From NCBI GenBank assembly GCA_014529385.2, contig CM043952.1, forward strand, positions 152,696,057 to 152,760,056: DNA of 64,000 bases. The letters are read 5' to 3'. Shown in pieces: positions 9,900 to 21,812 of this stretch. How positions within the stretch are numbered: position 1 is the first letter of the stretch; each line of letters opens with the position of its first letter. The notes beneath the pieces were generated by a model. That model did no database searches, was not told where the DNA came from, and saw only the letters and a program-made list of their open reading frames with translations. This DNA is from Adiantum capillus-veneris. Its lineage: Eukaryota > Streptophyta > Polypodiopsida > Polypodiales > Pteridaceae. The translations under genes and the position numbers were made by a program.

Positions 9900-11450
9900 A
9901 TAGTCCTTGGAAAACAACCATATTTTTCTATTGGATCATTCTACCAAGAGACTGGTTGTTTCTTTGGTGGCTACTACTGAAGCTTTGGCACCCATTCATA
10001 AACCACTTTTCTTGATTTCTTCGACTTTGGCATTGACCTTTGGTATCCACTTGTACAGTGACTTGGTTGGGTGCCTTGCTCTGGGCCTCTTCTTTGGCAC
10101 CGCCACCCACTTAATCTTTGATGGTGGAGTTTTCTTACTTTTTCTAGGTTGTGGAGCTAATGGGGTGATTTGCAGGTACTCTACTTGCTTTTTGATTTCT
10201 CTTTGGAAACCCAAATTTGCTTAGGATTCTCTTGCATTTGAGCCTTTGGTACTCAATATTTCCTGGTTCCTTGCATTCCTAAGAAGCTACAAGGATATAC
10301 CTTGTGCTAAGTAGCTGGAATAGGTGCAATACTTGTATTCTATTTTGCCAACTTTGAAGCCTGTAGGTATGCCTTCGACACTGGCTTATTTTAAGCAAAT
10401 GGTACTTTCAAGTGTCCCCCTTCGAGTGTCAGTTCCAATACTTTTTCATCCCAATCTTAGATAGATTTTTATATCTACATCCATGGAACTCCTAGTACCA
10501 TGTGTTCATTCATGAACTCGTCTTTAATCTAGATAAACATGTGTGGGTAAGGAAATTTTTGCACAAAGATATTTAGGTTGATTATTCCCAATGATTGAGT
10601 CAACTCTTTATGGCATGCCTTCACTTTAGCTTACAATACTGTCATAATACTCCAAGAATTGGGCAGTTTCCTTTTTGTAAGTGGAATAACTTACTGCATT
10701 GATCCTGGTAATTGTATCTACCAATGCCTTACCTTTAAATCCATCTTCCAAAGTTATTGTTATCCTCATGTTGAGTCCATCCATCCATCCATTATCTATC
10801 TCTAGCTCATCTTTTGTTAAGGCATGAGTGAAATGTAGAGCATGAAATTGAAGCATATTGACTCATAGGATTTTTGGCAATAGTCATATTGCCACTTTTC
10901 TATTTAGAACTCAAATGCAAGCTTCCTCTTGAGATTATTCTATGACTTGTTGGTGCTTGATTTTCTGTTCCTTTTCTACATGCATTCTTTCTAGAAGATA
11001 GATCATTGATCAATGGTATATTATACTTTTGCAAACGACATCCACTGATCCAATCTTTTATCATTTTCCATCTAAGGTGACTAAGTTAATTGCTCCAATT
11101 GGTGAAGCACTCTCAAGTCTTGATAAAAAACAGACCTTGTCCCTTTTTCTTGAAATTTGGGATGTGCTACTTCAAGGAATAGACCAATACGAGACCCCTT
11201 GTTTGAAGATTTTTGTTAGCAAATGTGATTTAAAGACCTATTTTTGTTTCCTTTTTTGAGCATGGATGTGTGCAATGGTTGATGCTAGCCTTTGCCAATC
11301 TAATTTCTCAAGATTTTTGAGTCATTTTGATAGTTCATTACCCATCCACTCTAGTTCACATGCAACTCTATATGTTCACAATTAAAACTCTATTGGAAAT
11401 ATAGCATCAAGTGTGTAGCCTAAATTAAATGGAGTGGCATTCATTGATTC
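9900..11450 (-). pseudogene. Ty3/gypsy fragment: integrase C terminus plus post-integrase retropepsin-like module
   Basis: Read leftwards, 11,445-11,265 gives NATPFNLGYTLDAIFPIEF and then LEWMGNELS, matching the integrase end of the large element (52,100-52,280). 11,200-11,000 gives LVLVYSLKQHIPNFKKK and SGCRLQKYN, the GPY/F-like segment. 10,856-10,626 carries ELEIDNGW and ALVDT-ITRINAVS, then to about 10,480 LGIINLNIFV and MVLGVPWM, matching the retropepsin-like module at 52,642-53,133. The basic tail with IWV and YKWIPK follows to about 9,900. The active-site DTG has become DTI. Many stops; non-functional. Confidence 0.8.
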
Positions 11451-12865
11451 TTACCATGGCCCAAGCGATATTTCTTGAGCAAACCAAAACCTAGTGAGTA
11501 TCTATATGGAATCTACCCATTTTGTGCTATGTATGATCTTAATTTTTTGCTTACTCACATTTCATTCCATGTCTTGAACATGTATTTGAGTCATTGTAGA
11601 GAGGGTATCAATAAGAACAATCAAAAGTTTCCTAAGGTTGTGTATGCAAGATGGACGCATCCCCTGAAAATGATCTTCTATGCACAGGTCCCAAAACGAG
11701 GCACAATAGTGGAAGTCAAGTGTTATGTATCAAAGAAAAAAATCAAAAAATAAGGTTACTAGCCCATAAAATTGTCCTGTACCACTATGAATGCACAAAG
11801 ATCCATCAAAGCATGCTTGAGTCATTTACACACCAATTGTAAATAACCATTTTCCTACTACTTTGTTGCCTAATTTCTAAAGCATGGAGCTATTATGCAT
11901 GTCAAGTACTTATATGCTCGACATTATATTTGTCGTGAAGTCTGGCACTATATGGCAACTGAGAATATTTGAGGCCTCTAGATTTTTGTTGTCAAAAGAA
12001 CCTAAACTTAGAAACTTGGGCTCATTTGTAATCCACATTTAAAACTTGGGCTTTCTCATGTTTTGTGTTTTGTGTACAACACTGTGATAGTGCAATGGTG
12101 TGGGCCTCACAATCATTTCTATTTCCCTTTGCAATGTGGATCAACCCCAATGTTGTGCAAGGTGTGTGCCACATAGGCATCACTACTGCATTGTTTCTCT
12201 CTCCTGGTCTTGCACGGTTAGCAATATGGTCTAGATCCAATTGCTGATCATGCAGCTAAACATCACCGCATATGACCATTTGCTACTGAAAGCATTCAGT
12301 AACAAATTTCGGGGTGTGTTTGATTTAGGTCGAACGCTCTAGACTACAAGGCCAATTTTTCTTTACTACCTAATTGACATTATTTACTTGGACATTTAAA
12401 ATGAAACAAGACTTAGTTGGACTTAGTTACACCATGCTCTTCATTGCTATCTGAATTAAGAGCTATCCAACAAGGTAACAAAATCCTAATCGTTCATGGT
12501 TCAAGTCCTGAAAACTGCAATAGAATAGTACTATGGTAATACTCATTGATGGCCATAGTACGTGTTGTACATTTTTATTTTTATTTTAAGTAAGAATTAT
12601 GCCATACAGAATGGCACAAGCAGAAAAAAAAAACGGATGAAAAAATTAAATGCGTAAAGTCAAGAGGTCAAAAGCCCTTGAAAGTGTAGATAATTGGGGC
12701 ATGCTACATTCGATGAAAGGTAACTTTGTGGTTGGTGATGGAAGTGGCAGCACAGCATTCCAGTGGTCAAGTTCTTCAAAGCTATAAGGCCTATACCCAC
12801 TCATTTAGGAGACCACCTAGGTCTATGGGTGTTGAGGTTTTGTTCAAGTAGACCTATCAGGGTTC

Positions 12866-12868
<3 letters not shown>
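11451..12868. other. Unassigned spacer
   Basis: No supportable gene. Position suggests DNA inserted between integrase pieces of a minus-strand Ty3/gypsy fragment (core at 14,815-14,557, C terminus from 11,445 leftwards). Short open frames here have no recognisable motifs. Confidence 0.4.

Positions 12869-12948
<80 letters not shown>
12869..12948. repeat. (TC)40 microsatellite
   Basis: Perfect TC run of 80 bases. Confidence 0.97.
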
Positions 12949-12951
<3 letters not shown>

Positions 12952-13202
12952 CACATAGTGATTTTGGGGGCTCAAGGACATTGTGCAGTCCAGCTTGTGC
13001 TTGGTGTTCAATATAGTAGGTATAAGGTAATAGGCTACTAGCCCCTCCACTTTTTGACTCCACCTTCTAGCCTCCAAGTCATCTACTCGCCTTTTTGATC
13101 GCTCCTCCCTTAGCTCGCGAGTCCCTCTGCTACCTTCCCCATGCACTAGCTCTTCACATGCAGCCTAACAAAATTTTCTTCCTCCTTCACAACGCCCACA
13201 TG

Positions 13203-13205
<3 letters not shown>

Positions 13206-13291
<86 letters not shown>
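13206..13291. repeat. (TC)43 microsatellite
   Basis: Perfect TC run of about 86 bases, 257 bp after the previous one. Confidence 0.97.
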
Positions 13292-13293
<2 letters not shown>

Positions 13294-14144
13294 GTCGAGG
13301 CACGGCATGCCTCTCTCATGGTTGAGGTAGGGCAGGTAGCTCATGGCCGTTGCTTGCAAAAGTGTTGTGAATGCATCAGGGCCTGTCTTGCATTTGCATG
13401 AAATTTCAATTAGATTCATATGCATCTTTTAGCTATTGAACTATATTATAAAGCTCCTAGTACATAGCCAGTAGATAAATGGGTGCCAAGTAGCTATAGC
13501 AAAACACAAAAACTCAGCAGAGCAAGAAATATGGGCATCATGGCCGGGTAACTCTTCATCGGGAACGAACGAGCTTGTCAGCACCACTCAATGTAAATGA
13601 ATCATCTAACACCTTGTTCAAAACAAAGCCCTTTCACATACCTTGTCCACTCTCAAAGTACTAAGTTTGTCTTTCACATAGACAAGTCCTCCACAACAAA
13701 GAAAACAAAATCCACATATGATACATTCGAGCACATCAAGGTAACTTGAATCAATTTTGTGTTTGAGATGAATCGAACACAATTCAAAAATTGTTTTATA
13801 TTTTAAAATATTTAATTCAATGTCTTCAAAATTAAGGATCTCACATTCTAAAAATTGGTTTATCCTTTTATATATTTTAGCATCTTCAAAATTTTGGATC
13901 AATAAAGCAATTTAGAGCTCCACTAACCCATCTTGAGTGAGCCTATAGTCAACAATGATTAGGCACATAACAATTTATGGACCACAGCTTGATCACAAGC
14001 GTGTCTACATGAAGTTGTTGGGAAAATATGGCAATGGCCGTGATTCAGAGTGTTAACTACAAAGCCTACCTTAAAGGGGCAAAGACAAACAACATTGGCC
14101 CCTGTATGTAAGATCTTGCCTAGAGATTATTGAATCAATCATCT
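13292..14144. other. Unassigned AT-rich spacer
   Basis: No coding region with recognisable motifs. A minus-strand open frame at 13,902-13,618 is AT-driven and unremarkable. Confidence 0.4.
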
Positions 14145-14476
14145 GCTAGAGGTTTAATCGATCTCAGTCATTCCTTGATGGGAGAAATGAGTGTACAAAG
14201 TCACAAGATGAATAGGTCAAATGTAAGAGAGAAAAGAATGAAGAAGAGTAACGTTATCCTCTACAAAATAACTATTGAGGTCTTGATCTACTCTTTCTTA
14301 TCGTAGGTGCCTGAGAAATTTAGTCGATCTCGCTCATTTCATGATGGGAGAAATGAGTGTGCAAAGTTGCAAGATGAATAGTTCAAATGTAAGAGAGAAA
14401 AGAGTGAAGAAGACTAACACTATCCTCTACAAAATAAATTTTGAGGTCCTGATCTACTCTTTCTTATCGTAGGTGC
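14145..14476. repeat. Tandem duplication, offset 166 bp
   Basis: The segment cgatctcagtcattccttga...tcgtaggtgc (14,159-14,310) recurs with scattered substitutions at 14,325-14,476. Offset is 166 bp at both ends. Confidence 0.9.
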
Positions 14477-14556
14477 TTTCTTGATTTCTTGTCTGCTCGA
14501 AAGTACTCTCTCAAGGATTGGAATTCCTCGCATTCAGAGATGTTTTGTATGAAACC

Positions 14557-14815
14557 CTATAAATCAAAAGATTTTAATGTCGATTCAATTTTGACTCCGT
14601 ACATCCAGATCTCACAATCATTGTAAGCATAAAGAATTTTGTATGGGTGCTCTCCTTGGCCACTTTCTTGAGAATGATAGGGCATATATTTATTATGAAT
14701 AACCATAAACTTGTTTAGAAAATTTTTTAGTGGATCAAACATTGGAAAAAAAATGGAAGAACTACCCAACACTTGATATGGAAGCAGCAAAGGTATAATC
14801 TTACCCCAAAATTTA
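14557..14815 (-). pseudogene. Ty3/gypsy integrase core fragment
   Basis: The minus frame reads NFLNKFMVIHNKYMPYHSQE then SGQGEHPYK, matching FLNEFMVIHNKSAPYHPQ and NRQAEHTNK of the large element at 51,915-51,995. It includes the position of the catalytic Glu (GEH here, AEH there). Upstream, IFFPMFDPLK corresponds to HFFNEVIEY. It ends abruptly at about 14,815, where plus-strand gag/protease sequence of the same family begins. It may be the missing integrase centre of the fragment at 9,900-11,450. Confidence 0.7.
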
Positions 14816-16330
14816 GTGAAAATAAGGAAAATGATGCTTGAGACACAAAAACCAAAACAAAAAACCATCATGAATCTAGAAAAAGATGAAACAAGGCTAG
14901 AACCAATGAAAATGGAAGACACTAAAGAATTGAGAGATTCTTTAGTTGGGAATGACAAACCTGAAATGAGAGTGCTAGATACTGATTATAGGCTAGGAGG
15001 AATCCTCTTAATGGAGGAAGAATGGCCAAATAACTTGCAAGAAAGGGTTAGAGAGGTGAACAATGGAAGTCTACTACTAGAATTAGCTCCAATCAAAGAA
15101 GTCTGGCTAGACCACCCACCCATGGAGCTAGACTATATGGAGATTGGGGATCATAGCAATCAAGATTTCAAAAGCACAAACTTGAGACAAACTCTCAAGA
15201 CCTTACCTTCATACTTGGGAGAAAATGAAGAAACATTTCAGGTATATAAGATCACACAAGTAAACCGGGCAAAGCAGACTCTAAATGTAGCAATCCTTTA
15301 GTCCATCATGTCAATGCCTATCCAATGTGCCATAACATTGGAAGAATTGTTGAAGATCAGCCCACATCTATGGAAAGATATGCAAAACACTTTGAAAATG
15401 GTGGGAATAAAAGGATTAAGAAACGAAACATAGAAAGAGTTGCACTGAGAATAATCTCAAAGTAAACATGTCAAAATCCGCTCCTATGAACAAAGTGGGA
15501 GATTATTGCAAGGGAAACAAGGGAAACACAACCCTTCTTGTGGAGTTCAACAATGTTAAATCCATGGTTATAATAGACTGTGGGGTAGGCACAACCATAG
15601 CCACAAAAGAAATCTAGGAAGCCTAGGGTAGAATAGCAACCACACAAATAAGAATGAAACTTTAGTTGGTAGTTGATCATATCAAATGACCAATGGGATT
15701 GCTACAAAACAGGATAGCTAGCTCCTATGGGATTGACTACCAACACACATTTTCCATTTTATATTTTGGTAAAAAACTAAACTACGATATAATTTTGGGA
15801 CAACCATTTGTGAGACAAATACAATTGATCCAAGACTAGGGAACAATTACCTATATTTGAAACAAACTAGATCAATTACATGTCTAGATCGGAAAGATCA
15901 CTACTATAAGGATGTCCTAGAAACACCTATTTAAGAAATAGATTTGAAAACATCAGCTAGAACTAAATTACCATCATGGTTGAACAAGAATACTCCTATT
16001 TGGATGTGGGGCTTCACATAATGGTAGTTTAAGAGGAGAGGATTACATCTTGGATAGGGAAGTAAAAAATGCCGATTATGCCACCTGAACATTTTCATGA
16101 ACACTTGCTCGATCCATTTGAGTGGACTCAAATTATGGCTACCATGGATGTTTGTGTCAACGAGTCTACACCAATTCTATCTAGGATGAAGAAGGCTATG
16201 ACATGTTTCCAATCTAAATGGTGACTATAGTGCCATTATATGAAAACGAGTTTTCGCTGATCACTATTATGATGCTATTGATGAGCTACATGAGTAGACT
16301 CTTACAACAGAGGAGGCCAACTCAGACATG
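14816..16330 (+). pseudogene. Ty3/gypsy gag C-terminal linker and retropepsin fragment
   Basis: The frame 14,816-15,301 contains VREVNNGSLLLELAPIKEVW and TLKTLPSYLGE, then SIMSMPIQCAITLEELLKI, all aligning with 47,500-47,850 of the large element. The retropepsin follows: VIIDCGVGTTIATKEI (about 15,570-15,615, active-site DSG changed to DCG) and YDIILGQPFVRQIQLIQD near 15,785-15,835, matching 48,050-48,326. Similarity continues to about 16,325 (AIDELHE-like, as at 48,805) and then stops. Multiple stops. Confidence 0.8.
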
Positions 16331-16870
16331 CATTTGATACTCACATAATAACGTGAAATTTCTTGTGATCACAATGTGTTATTATCACATTCACATAATC
16401 ACAATTTACATGATCACAAAAAATCCGATAAGTGGTGACTTGGAAACCCACCCAAAGCCTTCCGGGGTATTTGTTTTTTTGGGCGGGCCCACCAAGAAAA
16501 ATTAAGAGCCTTGCATGCCCGTCAAGATAAGAAAATACCCAGAGAGCTCGTAAACATAAAAAGAAGGGGACCCAAGTGGGCCCATTGGGTGTCAATTCTA
16601 GAGCATAGAGTGAGAGAGAGGGAGAGAGTAGAGAGAGAAGTCATCTCAACAATGTTTGCAAGAATGTTGGTAGGAGGGAGGGAGTGAGGGGGTTGTGTGG
16701 GAGCATGCTCTTTAGTGAAATGCAGAGCAGTATAAGAGTAGCAAACCACATTACTCATGTGTTTAAGTGTGAGTTATGTGGTAGTGTATAACCTTGTGTC
16801 ATAGTGTGCAGCAATAGCAAGGTAGTTGGCCACAGAACAAGGGTGTGTTCATGAGCCGTTCTATGCCGCT

Positions 16871-16927
16871 ACTTACCACGGGGACATCACCCTAGTTACG
16901 CCGGAATATGATGTCCTTGTGGTAAGT
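16871..16927. repeat. Hairpin, 19-bp arms
   Basis: The left arm acttaccacggggacatca (16,871-16,889) pairs with the right arm tgatgtccttgtggtaagt (16,909-16,927) with two mismatches. The loop is 19 bases. No run of T follows, so nothing marks it as a terminator; it could be a remnant of a foldback element. Confidence 0.7.
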
Positions 16928-17360
16928 ATCAACTCACCGTATGGGTGCTTCCTCAATAACATGGAAATACATATAGTATCATTATGGTGAGTCAACTTCC
17001 CTTCCCGATGCAATAGGTCACATCTAGGCATCCATCAATAAAGTGGCCATATGATGCTTGCAATTGATAGAGATGTTTTTAGATTCAAACGACACTCACT
17101 TGATTACATGGATAAAAAGTGTTGCTCATTATAAGCATGTGTTCATGCATACATGTGATGTTCAAATAATTAATCTAGCCATATGAATGTCGTCTAAATT
17201 ATATGTGCATGTATATTCAATGTTTGCTAGAGTGCTCTATATGTGAAGTATGTACATGAAATACTTGGTTGGTAATGCGACCAACGAGAGTCTTTTGTAT
17301 ACAAATGTTTATGATTTTTGATGTCTCTTTTGTTCAAAAAAACTTGTATCAGATCATAGC

Positions 17361-17393
<33 letters not shown>

Positions 17394-17437
17394 TGTATGT
17401 ATGTATATATATATATTTATATATATTTATATATATA
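17361..17437. repeat. TATG/TA-rich microsatellite
   Basis: Interrupted repeats of tatg, tatac and ta, about 77 bp. Confidence 0.9.
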
Positions 17438-17718
17438 AAGAAATTGTCACAATTATTTGTCAACAATCTCTTCATAGAATTGATCATAAATATATACAAG
17501 CCAAAAAAATATTTCTTTTATAATATTAACTATGATAACCATACGCAAATAAAAATATTTATCCTATAATGTCTAACATCTCTTTTTGTTTCATGTCTCT
17601 ATTATGCTTACAAATTTTTCATTGAAAATCTAATTAGATGTTCCACTCACAATATAATGCATGTTTTTTTCCTACACATATTGAAAGAAGAATATTAGTT
17701 GATTAGAAAAATAGGCTT

Positions 17719-17770
17719 CATCTCTCTCTCTCTCTCTATCTATCTATCTATATATATATATATATATATT
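17719..17770. repeat. (TC)n(TATC)n(TA)n compound microsatellite
   Basis: TC run grading into tatc and then ta units. Confidence 0.93.
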
Positions 17771-18597
17771 GTCTACATGACTCTAAAGAGTCCAAAACAA
17801 AGTCAACACTGTTAAAATATGACTGACAATCATATTTTGAATCAATGTCTCTAATAAAATCTCCTTCTTATTGTTTAGCATAGTTCTTTCAAGTGTGACA
17901 TGTATTTAATATATATGGTTGGGAGACTTGTTAGCAACAGGCTAACCTTGCAACATAAATCTAAACGTATTTGAGCCCTATTATTTAAAATTCCTCCAAT
18001 TTTGATATAAAGATCTTCTCATATCCAGATATGTAATTTTGATTATGATTTTGAGAATGTAAAGTTGGTAGTGAGGGCCAAGAGCTTCTAGATCGTACTT
18101 GTTTCTAGCTTATCTCTAGTCCCTAATTACCTAAATTTAAGCCAACTTCACATTCAAAAACTTTATGGCTAAGGTATACAAACGAGTTTTTGTAAAACAT
18201 TTTTAATTTCTTTTTAGATAATAAGCGTATAGAGAAATTAATGAGCACTATGTGCTCTCCTTCTTCCTTCTCAAGCTGGTAGCTCTTTCGCAAATGGTTT
18301 GTTTGGAGTTTCATCTATTCCACTACATTATGTCATGAAATCTGTACGCAACATTGTAAGTTTCTTGCAATAAATCTGTGATTTTGTTGTATCTAATCGT
18401 CTTCTAAATCTATTAATAAATCAAGTTTTACTCATCTAAATTGTGTTTTCTGAATAGGAAGGGTATCAGGATAGCATTGCTAAGTCCTAGAGTGCATTTG
18501 GGACTGAAAAAGTTAGGTTAAAATTTTTGTATAGAGAATAAGCATGACTTTGACAAGTGGTTGAAAGGGGGATTTGGGTCCATAGGTGTTATGGAAT

Positions 18598-19053
18598 TGA
18601 TATTCTACTATTTATTATAGCTGACAAGTGGAAAAGTCTTGACTAATCTAAGCCTATGCAAAAATATATATATTTTGTACATTTTATTATTCAAGTGCTT
18701 TATTATGAACTTTGGCTATTTATGACCGGCCGACCAGTTTGTACTCAATTTGACCATTCAAGAAATCTATAATTCAAATACGTGCAACACGGAAATGGTC
18801 ACTCTTGCACGGGGGGAGATTGCACCTAGTGCTTGTGTCTTTTCTTCTCTCCTATCCTCTCTTCTCTCTTGTTGTGTTGGCATAGCACTCCACTCTAGGA
18901 GGTGCACATGCATGTGCTCTTTCGCTCCCTCTCTCACCCTCTCTATTTGTGTAGTGTATGTGTGATTTCCAGGTATATAGATTTGTGTACTTCGTCATAT
19001 GTAGCATATTATTTTTATATTTTGCAAGCTCGTCAACGTCTCCGTCTGCAACA
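18598..19053 (+). repeat. Probable LTR (retrotransposon), about 456 bp
   Basis: The sequence from tgatattctactatttatta (18,598) to gcaaca (19,053) is followed one base later by tggtatcaaagc (19,055-19,066), one mismatch from the standard plant initiator-Met tRNA primer site. The first about 100 bp of this unit recur at 19,072-19,171 and are followed by cagtaatatcagagc, a decayed second primer site. This looks like two tandem LTR plus primer-site units, the second internally deleted. No coding region follows. Confidence 0.55.
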
Positions 19054-19054
19054 G

Positions 19055-19066
19055 TGGTATCAAAGC
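19055..19066 (+). other. Primer binding site, tRNA-iMet type
   Basis: tggtatcaaagc differs by one base from the common plant retrotransposon site tggtatcagagc and sits one base after a CA-ending LTR-like unit. Confidence 0.6.
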
Positions 19067-19190
19067 CAGGTTAATATTCTACTATTTATTGTAGCTAGTA
19101 GATGGAAAAGGCTTGACCAATCTAAGCCTATGCAAACAAATATATATTTTGTACATTTTATTATTCAAGTGTAGCAGTAATATCAGAGCG

Positions 19191-20034
19191 TAGGCTACGC
19201 TCCAAAGATTAAAGATCTTGATTATTAATAGCTAATTAGTTCATTTTTTGTAAATGTTTTTTTTTATTTTATATTTTTCCTCTTCTACTTACTGTACATA
19301 CCTTTAACTGATTAAACTTGTCAAAATTAGTGTTACTTGTACTGAACAACTCATAGCTCTTGTTTGATTGCTTAATCCTTGAAAAAAAGTGCGTGCAACT
19401 ATTTTAATGCAGCATCATAGGTCTTAGATGTTTAAGGGTATTTATGCCATAACAATGTCAGATTGCATAGTAGATTACACTATGTCGAGATACATAAATT
19501 AAAAGAAGATATATCTACATGTGATCAAGTCCTATGAACAAATTATAGTGGAACAACAACAAGAAGAAACAATACTAGTAGAGAAGCTTTAATGTAGTAA
19601 AAGTACCCGATCGAGACCTTCAAGATCTAGGCGACCGAGCTCTTGAAGCTAGACATACCATATACCAACTATCTTAGTATAATCTTCGTGAGAAATTTAA
19701 GAGACTTCTTGGCATCCAAGAGGCCTCAAGAGTGGTTTGGAACCCAAGAGCTAATAGTAGAAAATACAACGGATTAACCCTTTTTACCCTATGGAAAATG
19801 TGTCCAAAGGAATTAGTTATTTATTCATTTATTTATGTCAAGTGTAGCGGCTTGTGCACGCCTCTACCACATGTCATCCAATAGCGGCATCAAGACACAT
19901 CAGCATGCTTGCAACAATTCATTTGTTGATGCAGTAGAAAGCAAGAGATTCAACAAGAAGTGCCACATGATGTGGTGAATGTTGTGGGAATATAATGGCA
20001 CAGAAGAAGGGCGTATAGTTGAAGGTCATGCAGG
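19191..20034. other. Unassigned spacer
   Basis: No gene with recognisable motifs. AT-rich to about 19,500, then mixed sequence up to the decayed coding stretch. Confidence 0.4.
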
Positions 20035-20574
20035 CTACAAGAATGGCCATTAGCTGCACCTACTATAGCAGGTCATGATGGAAAATATACACCCTTAGTG
20101 ATTGCCGTTTGGTAGCCCTCTTATGAGGGTTCAACAGTTACGCTTGTAGTCAAAATTGAACTCCCACACGTCCACTGCAATACTTTTTGGAACAGCTCAC
20201 CATCCTCAGCTAATGTTCATTTTAGCCTTTATTATTTTGTATCCAAACATTGGATTAGATTCACAGGGATTGTATCAGTGCGTGATATCTATGCAGGCAT
20301 GAAAGATCCCAATGGAAAGCAAGAGAAGGCCAACTTTTAAGTTGACTTTGAAGACCAAGGTCTCCCACCAAGCCTCTCTTTCCTCCCGAGTGAAAACGAA
20401 TAGAATTTGGTACAAACCGTGGCAAATACACTTATAGAAATCAAATCATTTGCCTCATTTTATGGAAGCATCCCAAAAAGTTCTTTTCATTCACACAAAC
20501 CGCTGATCATTTTTGGTGGAAAAGATCACTGTAGCATCGACCTTACAAGGAAAACTGTTGAAGAGATGGATGAA
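20035..20574 (+). pseudogene. Unrecognised decayed coding stretch upstream of CACTA copy 2
   Basis: One plus-strand frame stays protein-like for about 180 codons with only three internal stops (TAG 20,113, TAA 20,338, TAG 20,401). It includes VVKIELPHVHCNTFWNSS, FSLYYFVSKHWIRFTGIV, SVRDIYAGMKDPNG and KPLIIFGGKDHC. Composition and codon-like order differ from the surrounding AT-rich DNA. It occupies the place where the transposase N-terminal domain should be in this CACTA copy. I do not recognise the family. It may be a host gene fragment captured by the transposon or an older insertion; both are inference. Confidence 0.45.
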
Positions 20575-20689
20575 TAAATTGAGTTAACCACTTTTGAACC
20601 TTATTGATAGTCTATTGTACCCTATAGAAAGTGTTGAAGTTGTTTAAAATGTTTTATCAGATTGCATACCATGTTGATAAGTTTGAAAT

Positions 20690-21812
20690 GTGTAATGGAG
20701 GTGCGTGCAACGTCCCTATGGGTATAGATAGCTCCCTGTGGCACTGCCATGGCCATCTGGGGTCATCCATTCTTGGAGTTGCTCAAATTTTAAGAGTGAA
20801 CCACACAATTTGTGTTTGGGCATGGCAATGGATGGAGTCAATCCATTTGGCTTGAGAAGCTCGTCATGGAGCACTTGGCCTATGTGCCTTATCAATTACA
20901 ACCTCCCGCCATGGCTTGCTATCAAGAAGGGTCATTTGATTTTAAGCTTGATTGTACCTGGTAAGTTCAAGGCAAAAAACATGGATGTTTATCTAGCTCC
21001 ACTAGTTGACGAGCTCCAGGAGTTATGGCATGGGATCGACATAGCAGATACGGTTGAACCAGTAGGACAACAGCATGCAAGGATCCACGGGCTTCTTATG
21101 TGGACTATGCATGATTGTCCAAGATACGGAGAAGCTTCTGGTAATGGTTATTGATTTACAAAATTCTCGCTATTCGCAAGCCCTTTGCCTTGGCCTAATT
21201 CATGCTTTGATATATGCAAGACTAACAAATTCGGGATACAATGCATGTCCAATTTGCGGGCAGTCTTTGGATGTGCGCTATTCTACCTCTCTTCGAAAGA
21301 CAATTTATCAAGGCCACCACAGTTATCTTCCAGATGGCCATCACTTGCGCGAAGGCCAGCTTGGTCGCGTCGAATGTCATCCTATGCATGTACAAGAGTG
21401 GCGTCGCCGATGGGAGCAACATGAGGGGCAACCTGTTCCAGGAATGAAATGTTTGTCCATTCTCCATACGTTGCCGTACTGGGGTGATCTACTAATTAAC
21501 CATTTGCTGGATCCAATGCATATATTCAAGAATGTGGGAGATCTCCTCTAGAAGACAATCATGGGAATGAAAGACAATCGAGCTTCACGAGATGATCTGC
21601 AGTCGGTTGGAAAGATGCCAGAGTTGTGGCCTTTCACCAATGCAGCTGGTCAAACAAAACTTCCAAGAGCGCCATGGGTATTGCTAAAAAACAAAGAGCG
21701 ACAAGTGAAAAGGGTGATTTCAGAGTTCAGGACGCCAACAGGATATATGCGATGTCTCAAGATAGCATTCACCCGTGATGATCAACTGTCAGGGTTGAAA
21801 TCGCACGACTAG
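20690..21812 (+). pseudogene. CACTA TNP2-type transposase core (copy 2)
   Basis: After a short shifted start (DSSLWHCHGH, about 20,725), the frame reads NLCLGMAMDGVNPFG, CLINYNLPPWLAIKKGHLIL and NMDVYLAPLVDELQELW, then GLLMWTMHDCPRYGEASG. A 90-bp intron (21,141-21,230, GT...CAAG) follows. The next exon has the Cys pair ACPICG, QGHHSYLPDGHHLR, and YWGDLLINHLLDPMHIFKNV. Two in-frame TAG stops (21,549, 21,810) stand where the other copy has Trp, i.e. TGG to TAG changes. The homologous core on the minus strand is at 3,315-4,290. Confidence 0.85.

Larger units (their letters stand above)
16331..18597. other. AT-rich spacer with hairpin and microsatellites
   Basis: No supportable gene. Contains a short inverted repeat at 16,871-16,927, TATG/TA repeats at 17,361-17,437 and a TC/TATC/TA compound repeat at 17,719-17,770. 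Confidence 0.5.

Noticed and set aside
9907-10224. Plus-strand 105-codon hydrophobic frame resembling a membrane protein
   Set aside because: The opposite strand carries the retroelement module; the hydrophobic reading is its shadow.
12763-13425. Frames with long Ser-Leu or Arg-Glu repeats
   Set aside because: Created by the two TC microsatellites.
16871-16927. Hairpin as a transcription terminator
   Set aside because: No T run follows and the setting is eukaryotic; listed only as an inverted repeat.
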